Positions 44,340 through 54,875 of a stretch of 64,000 bases of DNA are shown in pieces. The stretch spans positions 71,282,956-71,346,955 of the forward strand of contig CM062292.1 in the NCBI GenBank assembly GCA_031216915.1, read 5' to 3'. Numbering within the stretch: position 1 is the stretch's first letter; each line of letters starts with the position of its first letter. This DNA comes from Pictodentalium vernedei. Lineage: Eukaryota; Mollusca; Scaphopoda; Dentaliida; Dentaliidae. The notes beneath the pieces are model-generated. The model did not search any database. It saw only the letters and a list, made by a program, of their open reading frames with translations, and was not told the DNA's origin. The translations under genes and the position numbers were made by a program.

Positions 44340-45320
44340 TAAGGATCTTAACCCTTTGAAACCGAGAGGGTGCTTTTCCTGTCACAGGAACAGGATAAGT
44401 CAATTGCCTTACGTCGGATGGCTGGTTAGTGAATGTGTAGGGTAGGGCATTAATTCATCTATTCCCCAAATAATGAATATTGACTGTTGCAATTTGTTCC
44501 ATTTGACGGACAAGATCACACCAGGGTTCAAAGGTTTTATTTTGTGAGGTTTGAACAGTTATTGCCGTGTATCACTGAGAAGTGACTGCATTGCCTGTAA
44601 CTCGATGTCCTTTGTAAATGCCTGAACAATCACCAATAAAACGTTCCCATTTTTCGTTAAGGAAAAATTTTGAAGCTTCTTGGCAAGTTTGTTCACAATA
44701 CGACAATATCTAACTTTCTATGATAATCTTGTTTGTAACTGGGAAAACAAATGAGAAAGGCAATAAATTACGATGCTATTTTTTTATTACTACAACTGCC
44801 ACCATTAGTGTACAAAATCTAAAGTGAAATTTGAAAACAATTCAACCCAATAATATAAATGAAAAAAAAGCAGTGAATTTTAAACCCGATAACGAGATGC
44901 TTTATTATCTCGATTGTAAATTTAGTCCTTGGTTTGTATCTGCATGTTTCGTAGAAATGTGACCAGTTTTAATTCGTTTAATCTGTTCCAGAATATATGA
45001 AAGGAGGTTTTGCTTCACCTTTCGATTGTACGAAAATTGGCGTTTGAAAATAGCTAATCAGATGGTTCGATTCGGGAAAATCTAGAACAGCGCGCTATTT
45101 CTATCCTTTCTAATCAATTTTCGGGGAGGAAGGCGCTATTTTTGCTATTACAAATCATTCCAAATGATTCCTCGTCAAAAACGACTTCCCTTGGTCAAAG
45201 AAAACGTTGGTATTTCTGCTGTTTATATATTTTAAGATCCTTTGGGGTTAGGCGTAAAAATTTGTTGATTAGTTGAACGCGCTTGTGTATTATGAGAAAT
45301 TTGTTATAGGAAAATGGATG
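44340..45320. other. 3' flank of the host gene; nothing recognised
   Basis: AT-rich sequence without repeats that recur in this window. It is one of the longest stretches free of the MITE and SINE families. Confidence 0.4.
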
Positions 45321-45416
45321 TGACAACAGTTACTTATTCCCAGTTCCTTATTTTATATTTTTATGGGACGATAAAAAATATCAAATAAGGAACTGGGAAT
45401 AAGTAACGGTTGTGAC
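45321..45416. repeat. Hairpin-D copy 1
   Basis: TGACAACAGTTACTTATTCC onward (45321-45353) pairs with the inverse at 45383-45416 with about one mismatch; the loop is about 29 bases. Decayed relatives lie at 59771-59880 and about 50836-50915, where the loop has CGATAAAATCG. Confidence 0.8.
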
Positions 45417-45742
45417 GTTTTAAAAATCATTTCTAACGAGCACTCCAGCGTACCCCCGAATTCGACCCATTGTCCTTACTGTGATGGAATAGTGGGGTAA
45501 ATTCGGCAGCTGCAGAGGAGTGCGAGATTGCAATTTTTATTCGCACTTTTCCTCACTTTCAGAATTCACTCTGAAAACATTTTATATCTGGAACTTCGTC
45601 TATACGTACAAAGAAATCTTAACTATATGAAAAGTTAACATTTTGAACACATTGAAATTCAAAACTGAAGTGAGACCGCGCATAAAACGATTTACGAGTG
45701 AAGGTAACTACTTCATTTATCACGAATGGGATCATTAACTTG

Positions 45743-45748
45743 TTTATT
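45743..45748 (-). terminator. polyA signal of the cysteine-rich protein gene
   Basis: On the minus strand AATAAA lies about 140 bases after the TGA of the gene at 45887-47178. A second AATAAA is at 45536-45541. Position supports use as a 3' end, but there is no direct proof. Confidence 0.5.
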
Positions 45749-45886
45749 TTCTCTACTTAACTTCCTGCAATCCGATTCTAAGTCTACGTTAATTCTAACA
45801 GACAGTTTCTGGGTAAATCTATTCAAGATAAAGTGTTTGGTGCAAAGCGAGATAATAAAAGCAAATCGATATTAGAAATAGATTTA

Positions 45887-47178
45887 TCAAGGGGTAAATT
45901 CAACTACCGTACTTTGTGGCGTATCACAGCTAAGAGCCGATATTTCTATGGGAGAGAGACCGACACCAATACCAACACCAAATGTGGTTCCTATGTACTC
46001 TCCGGAGGGATCCGCCATTACAAAACCAACACCCACTCCTATTTCTGTACCCGGTATATCGACACCGGCAGCAACAACTTTCGACTTGCCTGGTACTGAA
46101 TCCAAACTTTTCCACCACCCTATTACAAATTCTGCTCCAATTGATATGTCGGTTTTGAATCCGGTACAGCTTCCTAGAAAACAAATACCCTTATTGGCAT
46201 CAACATCAATAGCTACCCCTATCTCCGCAGCCAGTGTAACGCCAACTGCAGCTGCCCCCGAGTAAGAAACCGACATGGTACCCCACTGGTCGTTTTTGTA
46301 GCAGCTGTTGAAGGTTTTGATTATATCGACCCATTTCTTAATGTTGGTGTATAATGTTTGGCATGCAAGGCCCTGAAAGACTTTAATGCCCTCCAAACTG
46401 GTAAATTTAGACTGAAGGCCTAGACAATCACCAATGTCACTACAAGACGGAGTTTTGAGGCAATTTATTACTCTGCCAACCCCTCGGCCGTATGAATGTT
46501 TTTGACATTGAGTCCCCGTATCTGTGGTATCGCCAGAACACTTCGCCCAACAGACAGGACCCACACCGTAATAGCCACTGCGACAAAAGTCATAGCAAAG
46601 TGCAAGATTCTGTTCTTCATTCGACCCGCAAATCAAAGCTTCACCGACGCCTCGTCCATACGAATCTTTACCATATATATGGACATCTCTCCAACACGTA
46701 CATCCGTCGTTTCGGTATCCAGATGGACATGATCCACCGCAGTTTCTTCGTTTCCCGCATACGTTATACCAAGGTCCTCCACATAATCCACATTTATCAT
46801 GCCATGGACAGTTGTCAACATTGCGACCAGTTACGTGCGCGTCTTTGCGACACGTCAGTCCATCATCTTTATAACCCGATTGGCAATTTTGCCAGCAAAC
46901 TGGACCGACGCCGTAGTAACCAGATTTGCATTTAGGGTAACATAGGAGGCCACTTTTCTCTAGTCCAGTTCTACAAGCATGTAGACCTCTGCCTACACCT
47001 CTTCCATACGTTTGTTTGGTACATAATGCGCCTATATCCGTCGTGGAAGATGGACATCTAGCCCAGCAGACTGGACCGACACCATTGAAGTTCGATTTGC
47101 AATCTGGGTAACAAAGTAGACCGTCGAGTTCAGGGAATTCTGGGTAGCAAAGCCTGTGCATGCCATGGGAGACAGCAC
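45887..47178 (-). CDS. Cysteine-rich repeat protein with glycine-rich C-terminal domain, last exon
   Basis: The frame is open for 424 codons from the first internal ATG (47161) to TGA (45887-45889). A branch-like and polypyrimidine stretch with TTTTTATTTTCAG ends at 47179 (minus strand), so the exon should start at 47178 and read AVSHGMHRLCYP; the ATG at 47161 is then an internal Met. Numbering from it, residues 5-235 are Cys-rich repeats: GVGPVCW at 27, 84 and 199, YGRGVG at 52, 168 and 224, each with LCYPxC-like and CxxGxxDxGxxC elements. A diverged repeat at 112-162 replaces GVGPVCW by CGLCGGPW. Residues 236-295 are a Cys-containing helical linker. Residues 296-412 are glycine- and valine-rich with alternating hydrophobics (VGVTLAAEIGVAIDV, GVGVGFVMAD, FGVGIGVGL), as in a beta-sheet domain. 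The many paired cysteines suggest a secreted protein, but the signal peptide would lie in an upstream exon. Similar Cys-rich repeats occur, as I recall, in predicted proteins of amoebae, ciliates and animals; function unknown. Confidence is high that it is a real gene, low on role. Confidence 0.85.
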
Positions 47179-47191
47179 CTGAAAATAAAAA
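47179..47191 (-). promoter_or_regulatory. Splice acceptor of the last exon
   Basis: Minus-strand ATTTTTATTTTCAG ends at 47179. The exon then begins with GT in phase after one base of a split codon. The open frame continues upstream only to a TGA at 47207-47209 with no ATG, which supports the splice over a start at 47161. Confidence 0.65.
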
Positions 47192-47529
47192 TGCACAGTT
47201 ATCAATTCAATAATTATGGTTAGTAATTTGGAAAGCTTAATATGTACGGCATTCGTAAAATATAAAAGCATTCTTTGAGCCGCTGTATGCGTTGTAAACT
47301 TTAGGAGATCGATTTAATAACCATTGTAACCAACAGCTTTTCCGGTTCAGTATTATGACGTTACTGGTGTTCGATGTCACTTTCAGTATATTTGGCAATA
47401 TAACAGGTATGATGTAAATCCTTTTAGCTCTAAAGGATAGTTTTTCCGACCAGAATCGCGATACGATCTGAACTTATGTACATGGTTGCTCTGAATTTCT
47501 AAGGTTATTTATGTATTAGGGTTTAAATA

Positions 47530-47712
47530 CACATTAACAGCCAGGGTTAGATTGGTTGAAGGTATGCGCACCATCGACGTGCAGGTCGGCATGGCACACA
47601 GTTATCGTGCCCCCATGTAGGCAATCGAGGTTAAGTGTCTTGCCGAAGGACACAGCGCGGGAGCGTGAATCAGGTCACTGAAATGGTCACCCATCCAACT
47701 ACTAACCGCACT
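47530..47712 (-). mobile_element. SINE, internally deleted, tail type B
   Basis: Plus strand shows ACAGCCAGGGTTAGATTGG, where the tail is joined directly to the middle of the body, then TGTCTTGCCGAAGGACACAG and a decayed head. The part between tail and body is missing compared with 43384-43690. It lies within the presumed intron of the cysteine-rich gene. Confidence 0.65.
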
Positions 47713-47779
47713 GGACGTTGTTTAACTTCGGTGATTTGACGAGAACCGGTTACCACGACGTCACCGCACCCCTATTTGT

Positions 47780-47852
47780 TAGGTTAACCAATTAATATAT
47801 TCAACGTGCAGCTTTAAGGCTGCACTTTGAAAGTATTAATTGGTTTAACCTA
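47780..47852. repeat. Hairpin-H copy 2, 73 bp
   Basis: TAGGTTAACCAATTAATATA to GTGCAGC pairs with its inverse round TTTAAG. It has longer outer arms (TAGGTTAA / TTAACCTA) than the copies at 41920 and 56167. Confidence 0.8.
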
Positions 47853-47904
47853 AAAGGATAATACAGTTTGGAGCCAATGAATCCACGTAATGCAGAAGAA
47901 TTAT

Positions 47905-48080
47905 TATTTATTGGTGGTTAAGGTCACATTTTTGCACAATGGCTGGTCATGACCACAACATGAGTATCATCAACTCAAGACCAGGAGTGAGTTAATAAGC
48001 CATGTTGCCAATTTTAGAGAGGGTTTGCACCTTCCAAGCATTGGTGACTGGGTCCTATTTTACCAGTAAAACAACGTTAA
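47905..48080 (-). repeat. Rep-G block
   Basis: TTTATTGGTGGTTAAGGTCAC, GCACAATGGCTGGTCATGAC, CCATGTTGCCAATTTTAGAG and CATTGGTGACTGGGTCC. It shows the uninterrupted form of the TTAA site that MITE-C2 occupies at 30.3 and 36.9 kb. Confidence 0.75.
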
Positions 48081-49850
48081 TCCAGAATGAAAAGGGAATC
48101 TTCCTATTGACGCAATTCAACTGCTATGAACGATACAATCAGTGTTCAAAGGCTTTGGCAGAGTCCGTCATATTTATCCTGTCCAATTTATTTGGACTTG
48201 GAACAAGCGTTGGTTCCGTGTCATATTCGTACCAGTCAAGACTTGTGAACCGCAAAAAAACAAGCATTGCTCAACTTCCCAGGGTATTTTATTCAGAAGG
48301 ATGGCTGGTTAGTGGATTTGTGGGGAGTAGATCAATATGTATATTATAAATATTAGCTTGAAGCGGTCATCTTTTAATTTCAAAATTAGTTGAGGTAAAT
48401 GGCGGCTCTACCTTTGGCAATGATCTGTATCGAAGTTGGTTACTATATAAATTAAATATGTGATAGACCGCGGAAATGTCCTTTGACCAAAAACAAGCCA
48501 TGCATGTATTTTTTTTACATTTAACCAACACCATGTTTTATTTTTGTTACACTCGCACTCTCCTGGTGCACACGGATGCACTAAATGTGCCGCAATATCT
48601 TGTTAAAAAACGCGACTTCCGAATTCATGTAGTTTTCTATACAAAAATGATCAACGTTGACCAGCAATTAATTTACTGGGGACGCCACATATAATTAAAG
48701 TTTGGTGACTGGTCAGTGATTGGGATAACACGTGCGAAATTCCCTTTGTTCATTTTCCTCTGTTGAGCTGAAAGAATGACCAAAATATTGAAATCTGTTC
48801 AGAAAATTAGAAATTATTTTTGTGAGTAAACCTAATTCACTTTGGAAATAGGTACTACAAACAAAGCTTTTAATTTAAACAATGAACAGAATATTAGGTC
48901 AGACCTAGAAGAGAACGCAGTCGCAAAGAACTATTTTATCGTAAAATTGAAAGAAAATGACTCGTGCTGCCGCCGGTAGTTGTCAACTTGATAGTGGAAG
49001 TAAAGATGCGTGGTCAAAAAGTAGGATTTTAAAATATTCAAGTAACAAAAATACTGAATTCTAGGAAGCCAGTGTTCAAGGTAAAAGAAATAAGTAACAT
49101 GGACGCGTCCAACACACGGTGCAATCTCTTGCTTTTATTTGCCATTTTTAACTACCCCAGAATTCAATATCTAACGAAAAAATAACCGCTCCCGATGGGG
49201 AAACCGGAGGACAATTCAGTTTTATTAGATATACCGTTTCATTGGAAATTGCGCGTTTCTCTGCATACGCGTGTGTGTTACCTATAGAGCTCACAGCGTT
49301 CTTTATTAGATTTGTATTGTTAAATTTGCTTGACAGTTTCGACAAAAATTAAAGAGGTTCGCTTCATTTGACACCTTTAGCTGATTAATGACTCGTCAAA
49401 GTAATATTAATTTCAGCAACTAAGGTCATAACAGCCAATAATTACGAGCCAATGAATAACAAACGCATGGTGTCTTAGAATGGCACCATAGAATTACAAT
49501 ACCAATATTTGTATTATGATCTACCTTTATTTCAGTTTTGTTATTGATTTTGAACTAGTAACTGAAGGTTTTCATTTACTGTTTCAGAAAGCCTGCTAAT
49601 TAGATGTCTTGGCAGTCTTCGTTCCTTGCGGCATCATTTGTTAACCATACGTCCAGACCTTTATTCCACAAATAGGGAACGAACCAGTTTATCTTACCAA
49701 TACCCAATCCATACCAAGTAAATTTAAAGTTCATATTTGTAGACAATACTTTATACATGACTGGCAATACTACCCATCATTTTTGGTTCTGTAATTACAG
49801 TAATGTAGAATGTCGAAGTTGATCTACTGGTCAGAATATTGCTAGTTTCA
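48081..49850. other. Presumed 5' intron of the cysteine-rich gene; no clear exon
   Basis: No recurrent repeat was identified. On the minus strand a short open piece at 49698-49758 (MYKVLSTNMNFKFTW, then YGLGIG) ends at a consensus donor GTAAGA in the same phase as the acceptor at 47179. It is not a convincing signal peptide, and another in-phase donor occurs near 49279. Either may be chance. Confidence 0.25.
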
Positions 49851-49854
49851 TCAT

Positions 49855-50060
49855 TTATTGGCGTTTAAGGTTACATACTACTCCACAATGGCCAATCGTG
49901 ACCGCAACATGGAGATAAAGTCAAGTCCAGTAAATAGTGTGTCGTCATGTTGCCCATTTTAGAGGACTTCCAAGGATTGGCTCTTACTTTACCAGTAAAA
50001 CTGGTTGCTTACCACGGTAAATAAGCACTGCTTCACTTCATGGGGTTCCACGGAGAATTA
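49855..50060 (-). repeat. Rep-G block
   Basis: TTTATTGGCGTTTAAGGTTAC, CCAATCGTGACCGCAACATG, GAGATAAAGTCAAGTCCAG, CATGTTGCCCATTTTAGAGG and AGTAAAACTGG occur in order. It stops about 80 bases before MITE-B. Confidence 0.75.
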
Positions 50061-50142
50061 GCTTTAATATTTTGGTAAATGTACATTTTGATCTGTCCAT
50101 CGAGATTAAAAATGTGGCCCGAGCTCTTAATATTTCCATGTA

Positions 50143-50392
50143 CAGTACGTGGAGAGTATTATCACTAAATCAACCGCAGAGTGGAGATTCCACCCAAGCA
50201 ATAATTGCAAATTGGTTACAAAGCATAAGCACAAGCACAGTTCCAGCCAATGGGCCTCCGGGTTAAACCCGGAGGTCCAGTGGCTAAAACATTGCTTGTT
50301 TTTTGTTCATATGTCGAGAATTTGAAAATGATACTTCGGGTGATCGCCCCAATCCGCGGGTAATTTAGTTACAATCCACTCTCCACGTACTG
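50143..50392. mobile_element. MITE-B reference copy, TA-flanked, 250 bp
   Basis: CAGTACGTGGAGAGT at the left and ACTCTCCACGTACTG at the right are exact inverses, and TA stands at 50141-50142 and 50393-50394. The arms contain CCGCAGAGTGGAGATTCC. The core AGCCAATGGGCCTCCGGG...CCGGAGGTCCAGTGGCT and CATTGCTTGT matches the core of MITE-A, while the arms do not. A short frame across the element is not a gene. Confidence 0.9.
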
Positions 50393-50835
50393 TAGTTCGT
50401 AGACACTCGTACCTTAGCCCGGTCAGACCGCGCGTGGAATGTCAATGTTAAAATCACGGTCAAATCCGATCAGCGAGGTTCACAAATCGGCATTCAAATT
50501 TTTTTTTGTCTAGTGATTGCTAATTGGAACGATTACGTTCAACAGGTTTCATGGAAGGGTCATTACTTAGAAAAAATACTCTCATTGTTAGTTTATGGCT
50601 CAGCGAAACTACGAAATTCTCTTTATAATCTGCCGATTGCCATTTGATTACAGTGGCGCCGATTTGGATATTTTTTGTTCTAACTATTGTCAAAATTTTA
50701 TCGGGGCGTTTCCTAAACCCGATAGAAGAGTTTAAGTGGCTTTCGTTTATCGAAACTTGCATTGATTGCGTTCTGAAATATTCAATTTTTTAATGACTTC
50801 CGAAGCATACGAATCGCCGAGGGTGTGAAATCCCT

Positions 50836-50915
50836 TATTCCTAATTACTTGTGATATTCTTATCCGATAAAATCGGTTGGTAACGAATGTCAAGTAAGGA
50901 AATGGGAAATACTGC
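50836..50915. repeat. Hairpin-D relic
   Basis: CTTATTCCTAATTACTTGTG, CGATAAAATCGGTTG and CAAGTAAGGAAATGGGAAAT keep the outline of hairpin-D with many changes. It is a weak match. Confidence 0.4.
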
Positions 50916-51270
50916 CGACTTTAGTTAATCGCCGTGTACTACATTAGTGGAGAGCGACAATATTTAGTTATAAGGCACAATATTTACAGTTTGTTGAGCC
51001 GTAAGATTCCATTCGGGGATTCGATTAAAATCCATTTTGGACTGGATTTCACTTTGAATTGATATTCGATCTGGGACGATGTTTTCATTTGATGTGGTTT
51101 ATCTCACCGACGCCGACAATCTTATTGTGTTATCCATAATAAATTGCTTCAGAACAAGTGCAATATTCACTCAAAAGCTTCCATCGTTGGTTGGGTATCC
51201 AGAAGAATTTGGTTACTTCTACAGGATACCAGGGCTGAAGCCAGAAAATAAGCCGACACATCTGCACGAT

Positions 51271-51450
51271 GAGGTCCACAGAGGGTGAATTTAGTGATTC
51301 TACCCTGCACAGCAGGGTAGCATCACTAAATTTACCCTCTGTGGACCTCAGTCTGAATCGGTGTTAAAACAGAACAGAACGAGGTACCCAGAGGATAAAT
51401 TGGCCCACTATATGGGATAGCCTGATCAAATTCACCTCCCTGGGGACCTC
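51271..51450. mobile_element. MITE-E: paired hairpins, copy 2
   Basis: 51271-51349 is a near-perfect palindrome opening GAGGTCCACAGAGGGTGAAT round ACAGC. 51381-51450 is a second inverted unit, from GAGGTACCCAGAGG to CCTGGGGACCTC. The order is inverted compared with 32941-33095. A 69-codon frame ending in it is not a gene. Confidence 0.75.
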
Positions 51451-52013
51451 ATTCCGCAAATGTCAGACTCCTTATTTTCAGGCCTGCCAGGTCTTGTTTA
51501 TGTTAATGGTCGGTCAACATGTAGGTTTCTACCATGCCCGCAACACAAGCATCAAATCAAGGTGATACTATTGCTCGGACTGCCAACTTTGAGGCCTTCA
51601 GTAAATCGGAACTAGTTCACTTAGAAGGGTTTCTGTGGCGAAGTGGAGACTTGATAATTGCACTTCATTGATATATCTGAATTGTGGTATTGCTATATGT
51701 TATTAAATATAATTTAAATTGGAGGTCTTGTGCAATTAAAACTATTTACGACCTTACGTAATTGCATGATTTAAGCCGCCCTTGTTCCCCATTGCCCGAC
51801 CTGAAGTAAATCTTTCTTTCGTCACGTAGAGTACTTTGAACAGACGAGAGGGGGTGCCAGTGACGCGGAAGTGATTAAATTCACAACTTCTCAGAAGTCA
51901 AACACTCTATTCAGTGATTCCATGGGCCCCACCGCCACACCACGCAAACTCGTTACATTACCAATCTAATTACACTTAAGCCTTTAACCAACGTAAAGGC
52001 CAAAAAACGTCAA

Positions 52014-52200
52014 TTAGCGTTTAAGGTCATTTTTGCACAATGGCTAATCATGACCACAACATGAGTATCAAGTCAAAACCAGGGGTGAGCGTTAATAAGC
52101 CATATTGCCCATTTTAGAGAGGGTTTGCACCTCAAGCATTTGTGACTGGGTCCCATTTTACCAGTAAACGGAGCCCGTTTAGCACAGTGAACAAAGTATC
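52014..52200 (-). repeat. Rep-G block
   Basis: GCGTTTAAGGTCATTTTTGC, CTAATCATGACCACAACATG, CATATTGCCCATTTTAGAGA and GTGACTGGGTCCCATTTTACC in order. The block runs straight into the truncated MITE-B that follows. Confidence 0.7.
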
Positions 52201-52204
52201 ACTT

Positions 52205-52383
52205 TCAAATGCTGTACATATGAACAAACAAGCAATGTTTCAGGCAATGGACCTCCGGGTTTAAACCGGAGGTCCATTGGCTGGGACTTTGCTTGTGATG
52301 GTCTTTGCAACAAATTTGAAATTATTACTCGTGTGGTGTTGCCACTCCGCGGATGTTTAATGATTATACTCTCCACGTGATGT
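52205..52383 (-). mobile_element. MITE-B copy, left arm lost
   Basis: The core ACAAGCAATGTTTCAGGCAA with GGACCTCCGGGTTTAAACC is a clean palindrome. The right arm ends ACTCTCCACGTGATGTA. The left arm is replaced by unrelated sequence from Rep-G. Confidence 0.75.
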
Positions 52384-52930
52384 AAGTATGATGAAAGTAG
52401 CACGAAGTAACAGTAGAATAATGGAGTCCCAAAATTACCTGCCTGAAGAAATTAAATCGTTCCATGAGTTGCACTGGCGCATAGAACACATTGGAATTCG
52501 GGTAACAAAATTTAGATATTTCTGTAAACCATGATAATTGTGACGGCCTTCATTTAAGTGGGGCTTTTCTACTTCTGAAATACCAGCAGTTTCAACTAAT
52601 TATAGGTTGACCGGAATATGTGACCTGGGTTGGACTGAAAAACATGCGGTAATAAACAGCCCCTACCCCTACCCCCGCCGCACACCTTAGATGGAAACTA
52701 TTATCCACTGTTAATAGGAATAAACAATTTCATTCTTCCAATCTTTTTTTCAGGCGTTTTGGTGGTTCTTTATTGTAGGTTTCCTTTTGCAACTTTTATC
52801 ATTCTTTTATGATATATCGACATTGAACCCGTGCTGTTCAAGTTTGATGGAAATCAAGTTTTGGGATTTGTTTTTTTTGTTTATTTAATTTCTATGACAA
52901 TTATAGAGGTCACGCGATTCGTTACTTGAG

Positions 52931-52939
52931 ACCCCCGCC

Positions 52940-52971
<32 letters not shown>

Positions 52972-52976
52972 AAAAA
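52931..52976. repeat. C run followed by an A run
   Basis: About 20 C (with one G) pass directly into about 20 mostly A residues. Low-complexity junction of unknown origin. Confidence 0.85.
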
Positions 52977-53069
52977 CCTAACATTTAGTCGTGGAAAATG
53001 CAGATATATTTGTAAAATTCAGCTATTTTGGGTCATATCAACTAAACGCGAGTGTAGAATGCTGTTTGG

Positions 53070-53397
53070 GTTTCTTTACTGGATTTAATGATTTCACAGC
53101 CAGGGTCACCTCGTGTCAGATAGCTGTACGGGTAGACGTAGACGGAGCCGGAGAGAACCCTCGAGCACCAGTGAGATTCCCTGAGGTACCAGCTCAGCAC
53201 TAGTAGTGCTAGTGTGGGTTGGAGACATGTGCACCATCGAGGTGCAGTACGTCTTAGTACACAACGCTATCTTGCCCCCGCGTGTTTAATCTGAATCAAT
53301 CGCCATGTGCAAGGACAACGCTGTTATCCCTCGCCGAGATCGAACGTAACCTTACGGTTTTCTAGTTCAGTGCCGTAACCATCGAGTCTGCGTACTC
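53070..53397 (-). mobile_element. tRNA-derived SINE, tail type B, decayed
   Basis: Plus strand: CACAGCCAGGGTCACCTCGT (tail), GGAGCCGGAGAGAACCCTC, CACCATCGAGGTGCAGTACG, then a decayed head ending near 53397. The B box is lost. The order of parts matches 43384-43690. Confidence 0.7.
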
Positions 53398-53543
53398 CAT
53401 TGCAGTTTATTAACTACCCATCAGAAATGATTAACCGTTTTACGGATGGATTTAGCTGGGGTACCCGGAGAGGACCATCGAGCAAACTACGAGCAACTGT
53501 TGGGGTCCAACATACTAACTCCACACAAGCAGGAGTAGTATTG

Positions 53544-53946
53544 GCAGGCCTGGCATTCTTAAAAATGCAAGAGGGCTACAAATCGCCGTCCTCGCAGCCT
53601 TGGGGAGCTATTAGCTCAACCTTTCATAAGTTTAAAGTGGCAAAATGAAGTTTTACTGTTAATTCTACCCAGTGGGCTTTGTACATTTTATTTGGTGCTG
53701 CTAACAAGGTAGTCTCCGAGACGGCCACACTGTCCCTCCCACACCTCCGGGCCATGAAAGCCCGGAGGTGTGGGAGGGGCAGTGTGGCCATTTTGTAGAG
53801 ACCACTAACAGATCCGAGAATCTGTTGGTTTTAGGAACAGGCTGTTGTGGTAATCATTTTTTAAGGTTAGAAGGGCTATTTATCGCTCCGTTTTGATGTG
53901 AGCAGTAGGCGAGCGAATAAATCGCTCCTGAAAATGCCAGGCCTGC
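53544..53946. mobile_element. 403-bp TIR element inside the SINE
   Basis: GCAGGCCTGGCATTCT and AATGCCAGGCCTGC are the ends, with ATTG repeated on both sides (53540-53543 and 53947-53950). The element itself carries a hairpin at 53709-53803 and a CAAATCGCCGTCC-type inner part that is inverse to GGCGAGCGAATAAATCGC. No gene. The superfamily is uncertain; the target duplication may be longer than the 4 bases that remain alike. Confidence 0.8.
53709..53803. repeat. Hairpin with 43-bp arms, third level of nesting
   Basis: CGGCCACACTGTCCCTCCCA and CACCTCCGGG pair with their inverses round CCATGAAAG, with outer AGTCTC / GAGACC pairing. GC-rich compared with its neighbourhood. Confidence 0.85.
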
Positions 53947-54118
53947 ATTGGTGCACCTCGGACGTGCAGTACGCCTTCGAGAAGGTCACCGTGTCCCACG
54001 TGGGCAATGGGGTGAAGTATCTTGCCCAAGGACAACGCAGTTGTCGCAGGTGGGATTCGAACTGAGGACGTCTCGACTTGTATCCTGCATCTCTAACCTA
54101 CTGAGCCACCGCGCCGCC

Positions 54119-54870
54119 TGTCCTATCAGTATAATTTGACAATTTGAACCTGGCCGTTTAAAGTGTCAAATGTTCAACCAATAACTTTCCTTATATCGCG
54201 GGACTGGGTGGGTTTAGTACCCAACCGCTTCATCCTTTTCTCCGATGATGTCCATGGAATTGGTTTGAACTTTCCAAACTACTGCCACTAGTACATGGCA
54301 ATAGGAGGCAAAGCAAAATATTGCTTTGCACTTCCATATTGTGAAACAAGGCGCCATCTGCTATGCAAATTGTCTTATACCGACAAGTGTACCAACGCAT
54401 ATATTTGGAGTTGTTGCACGATTAAATGGCCAAGGGAGATAATTTGACTTGGAAAAGATGGTTTGGAAAGTAAAGAAACTTATTTTCTAAATCTTTGTGA
54501 AGCATACAAAGCGAAATTAGTGGAGAGTAAAAGCTAGTGGGCCAAAACAATTCGTAAATATCCAAGTGATAAAAATTCACTAACCATGTGATTTTTAGTG
54601 AATGAAGACAGTGAGGCGATTAAGTGGAGCAACTTTTTAACATTTTAAAATGTTCATTGCAATCGGAACACCGAAAAATTGTTTTCCATGCAATTCCAAT
54701 ATCTTTCCGACATTGTAATATCCGGATACAAGCGTTGGTCGGAGAGGACACTACCTCAGCGTATCCAATCAATTTTACTCTCGGTTGGCTAGATTTTATA
54801 TTTGATTTAAGGACACCATCAATAGCCAGAATCGTATTGTAAGTGTAGGAGTTCACTTTCAGTATTGTTT
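54119..54870. other. No gene or repeat recognised
   Basis: Unique AT-rich sequence. Opposite-strand open frames at 54620-54856 overlap each other almost fully and have no recognisable domain. Confidence 0.4.
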
Positions 54871-54875
54871 GTGTA

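Larger units (their letters stand above)
53420..54118 (-). mobile_element. SINE split in two by a TIR element
   Basis: The tail-side part (53420-53543) has TTTTACGGATGGATTTAGC and ACTCCACACAAGCAGGAG; the head-side part (53947-54118) has GCACCTCGGACGTGCAGTAC, CTTGCCCAAGGACAACGCAG, TGGGATTCGAAC (B box inverse) and a good tRNA-like start near 54118. Put side by side they give one standard SINE, so the 403 bases between came later. Confidence 0.85.

Noticed and set aside
46492-46935. 147-codon plus-strand frame opposite the cysteine-rich gene
   Set aside because: It is the antisense shadow of the repeat-rich coding exon. Its His/Arg-rich content mirrors the codons of the real frame.
49148-49345. 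First exon of the cysteine-rich gene at 49148-49345
   Set aside because: A donor inside this frame is in the right phase, but the peptide is hydrophilic and not a signal peptide. There is not enough to annotate it.
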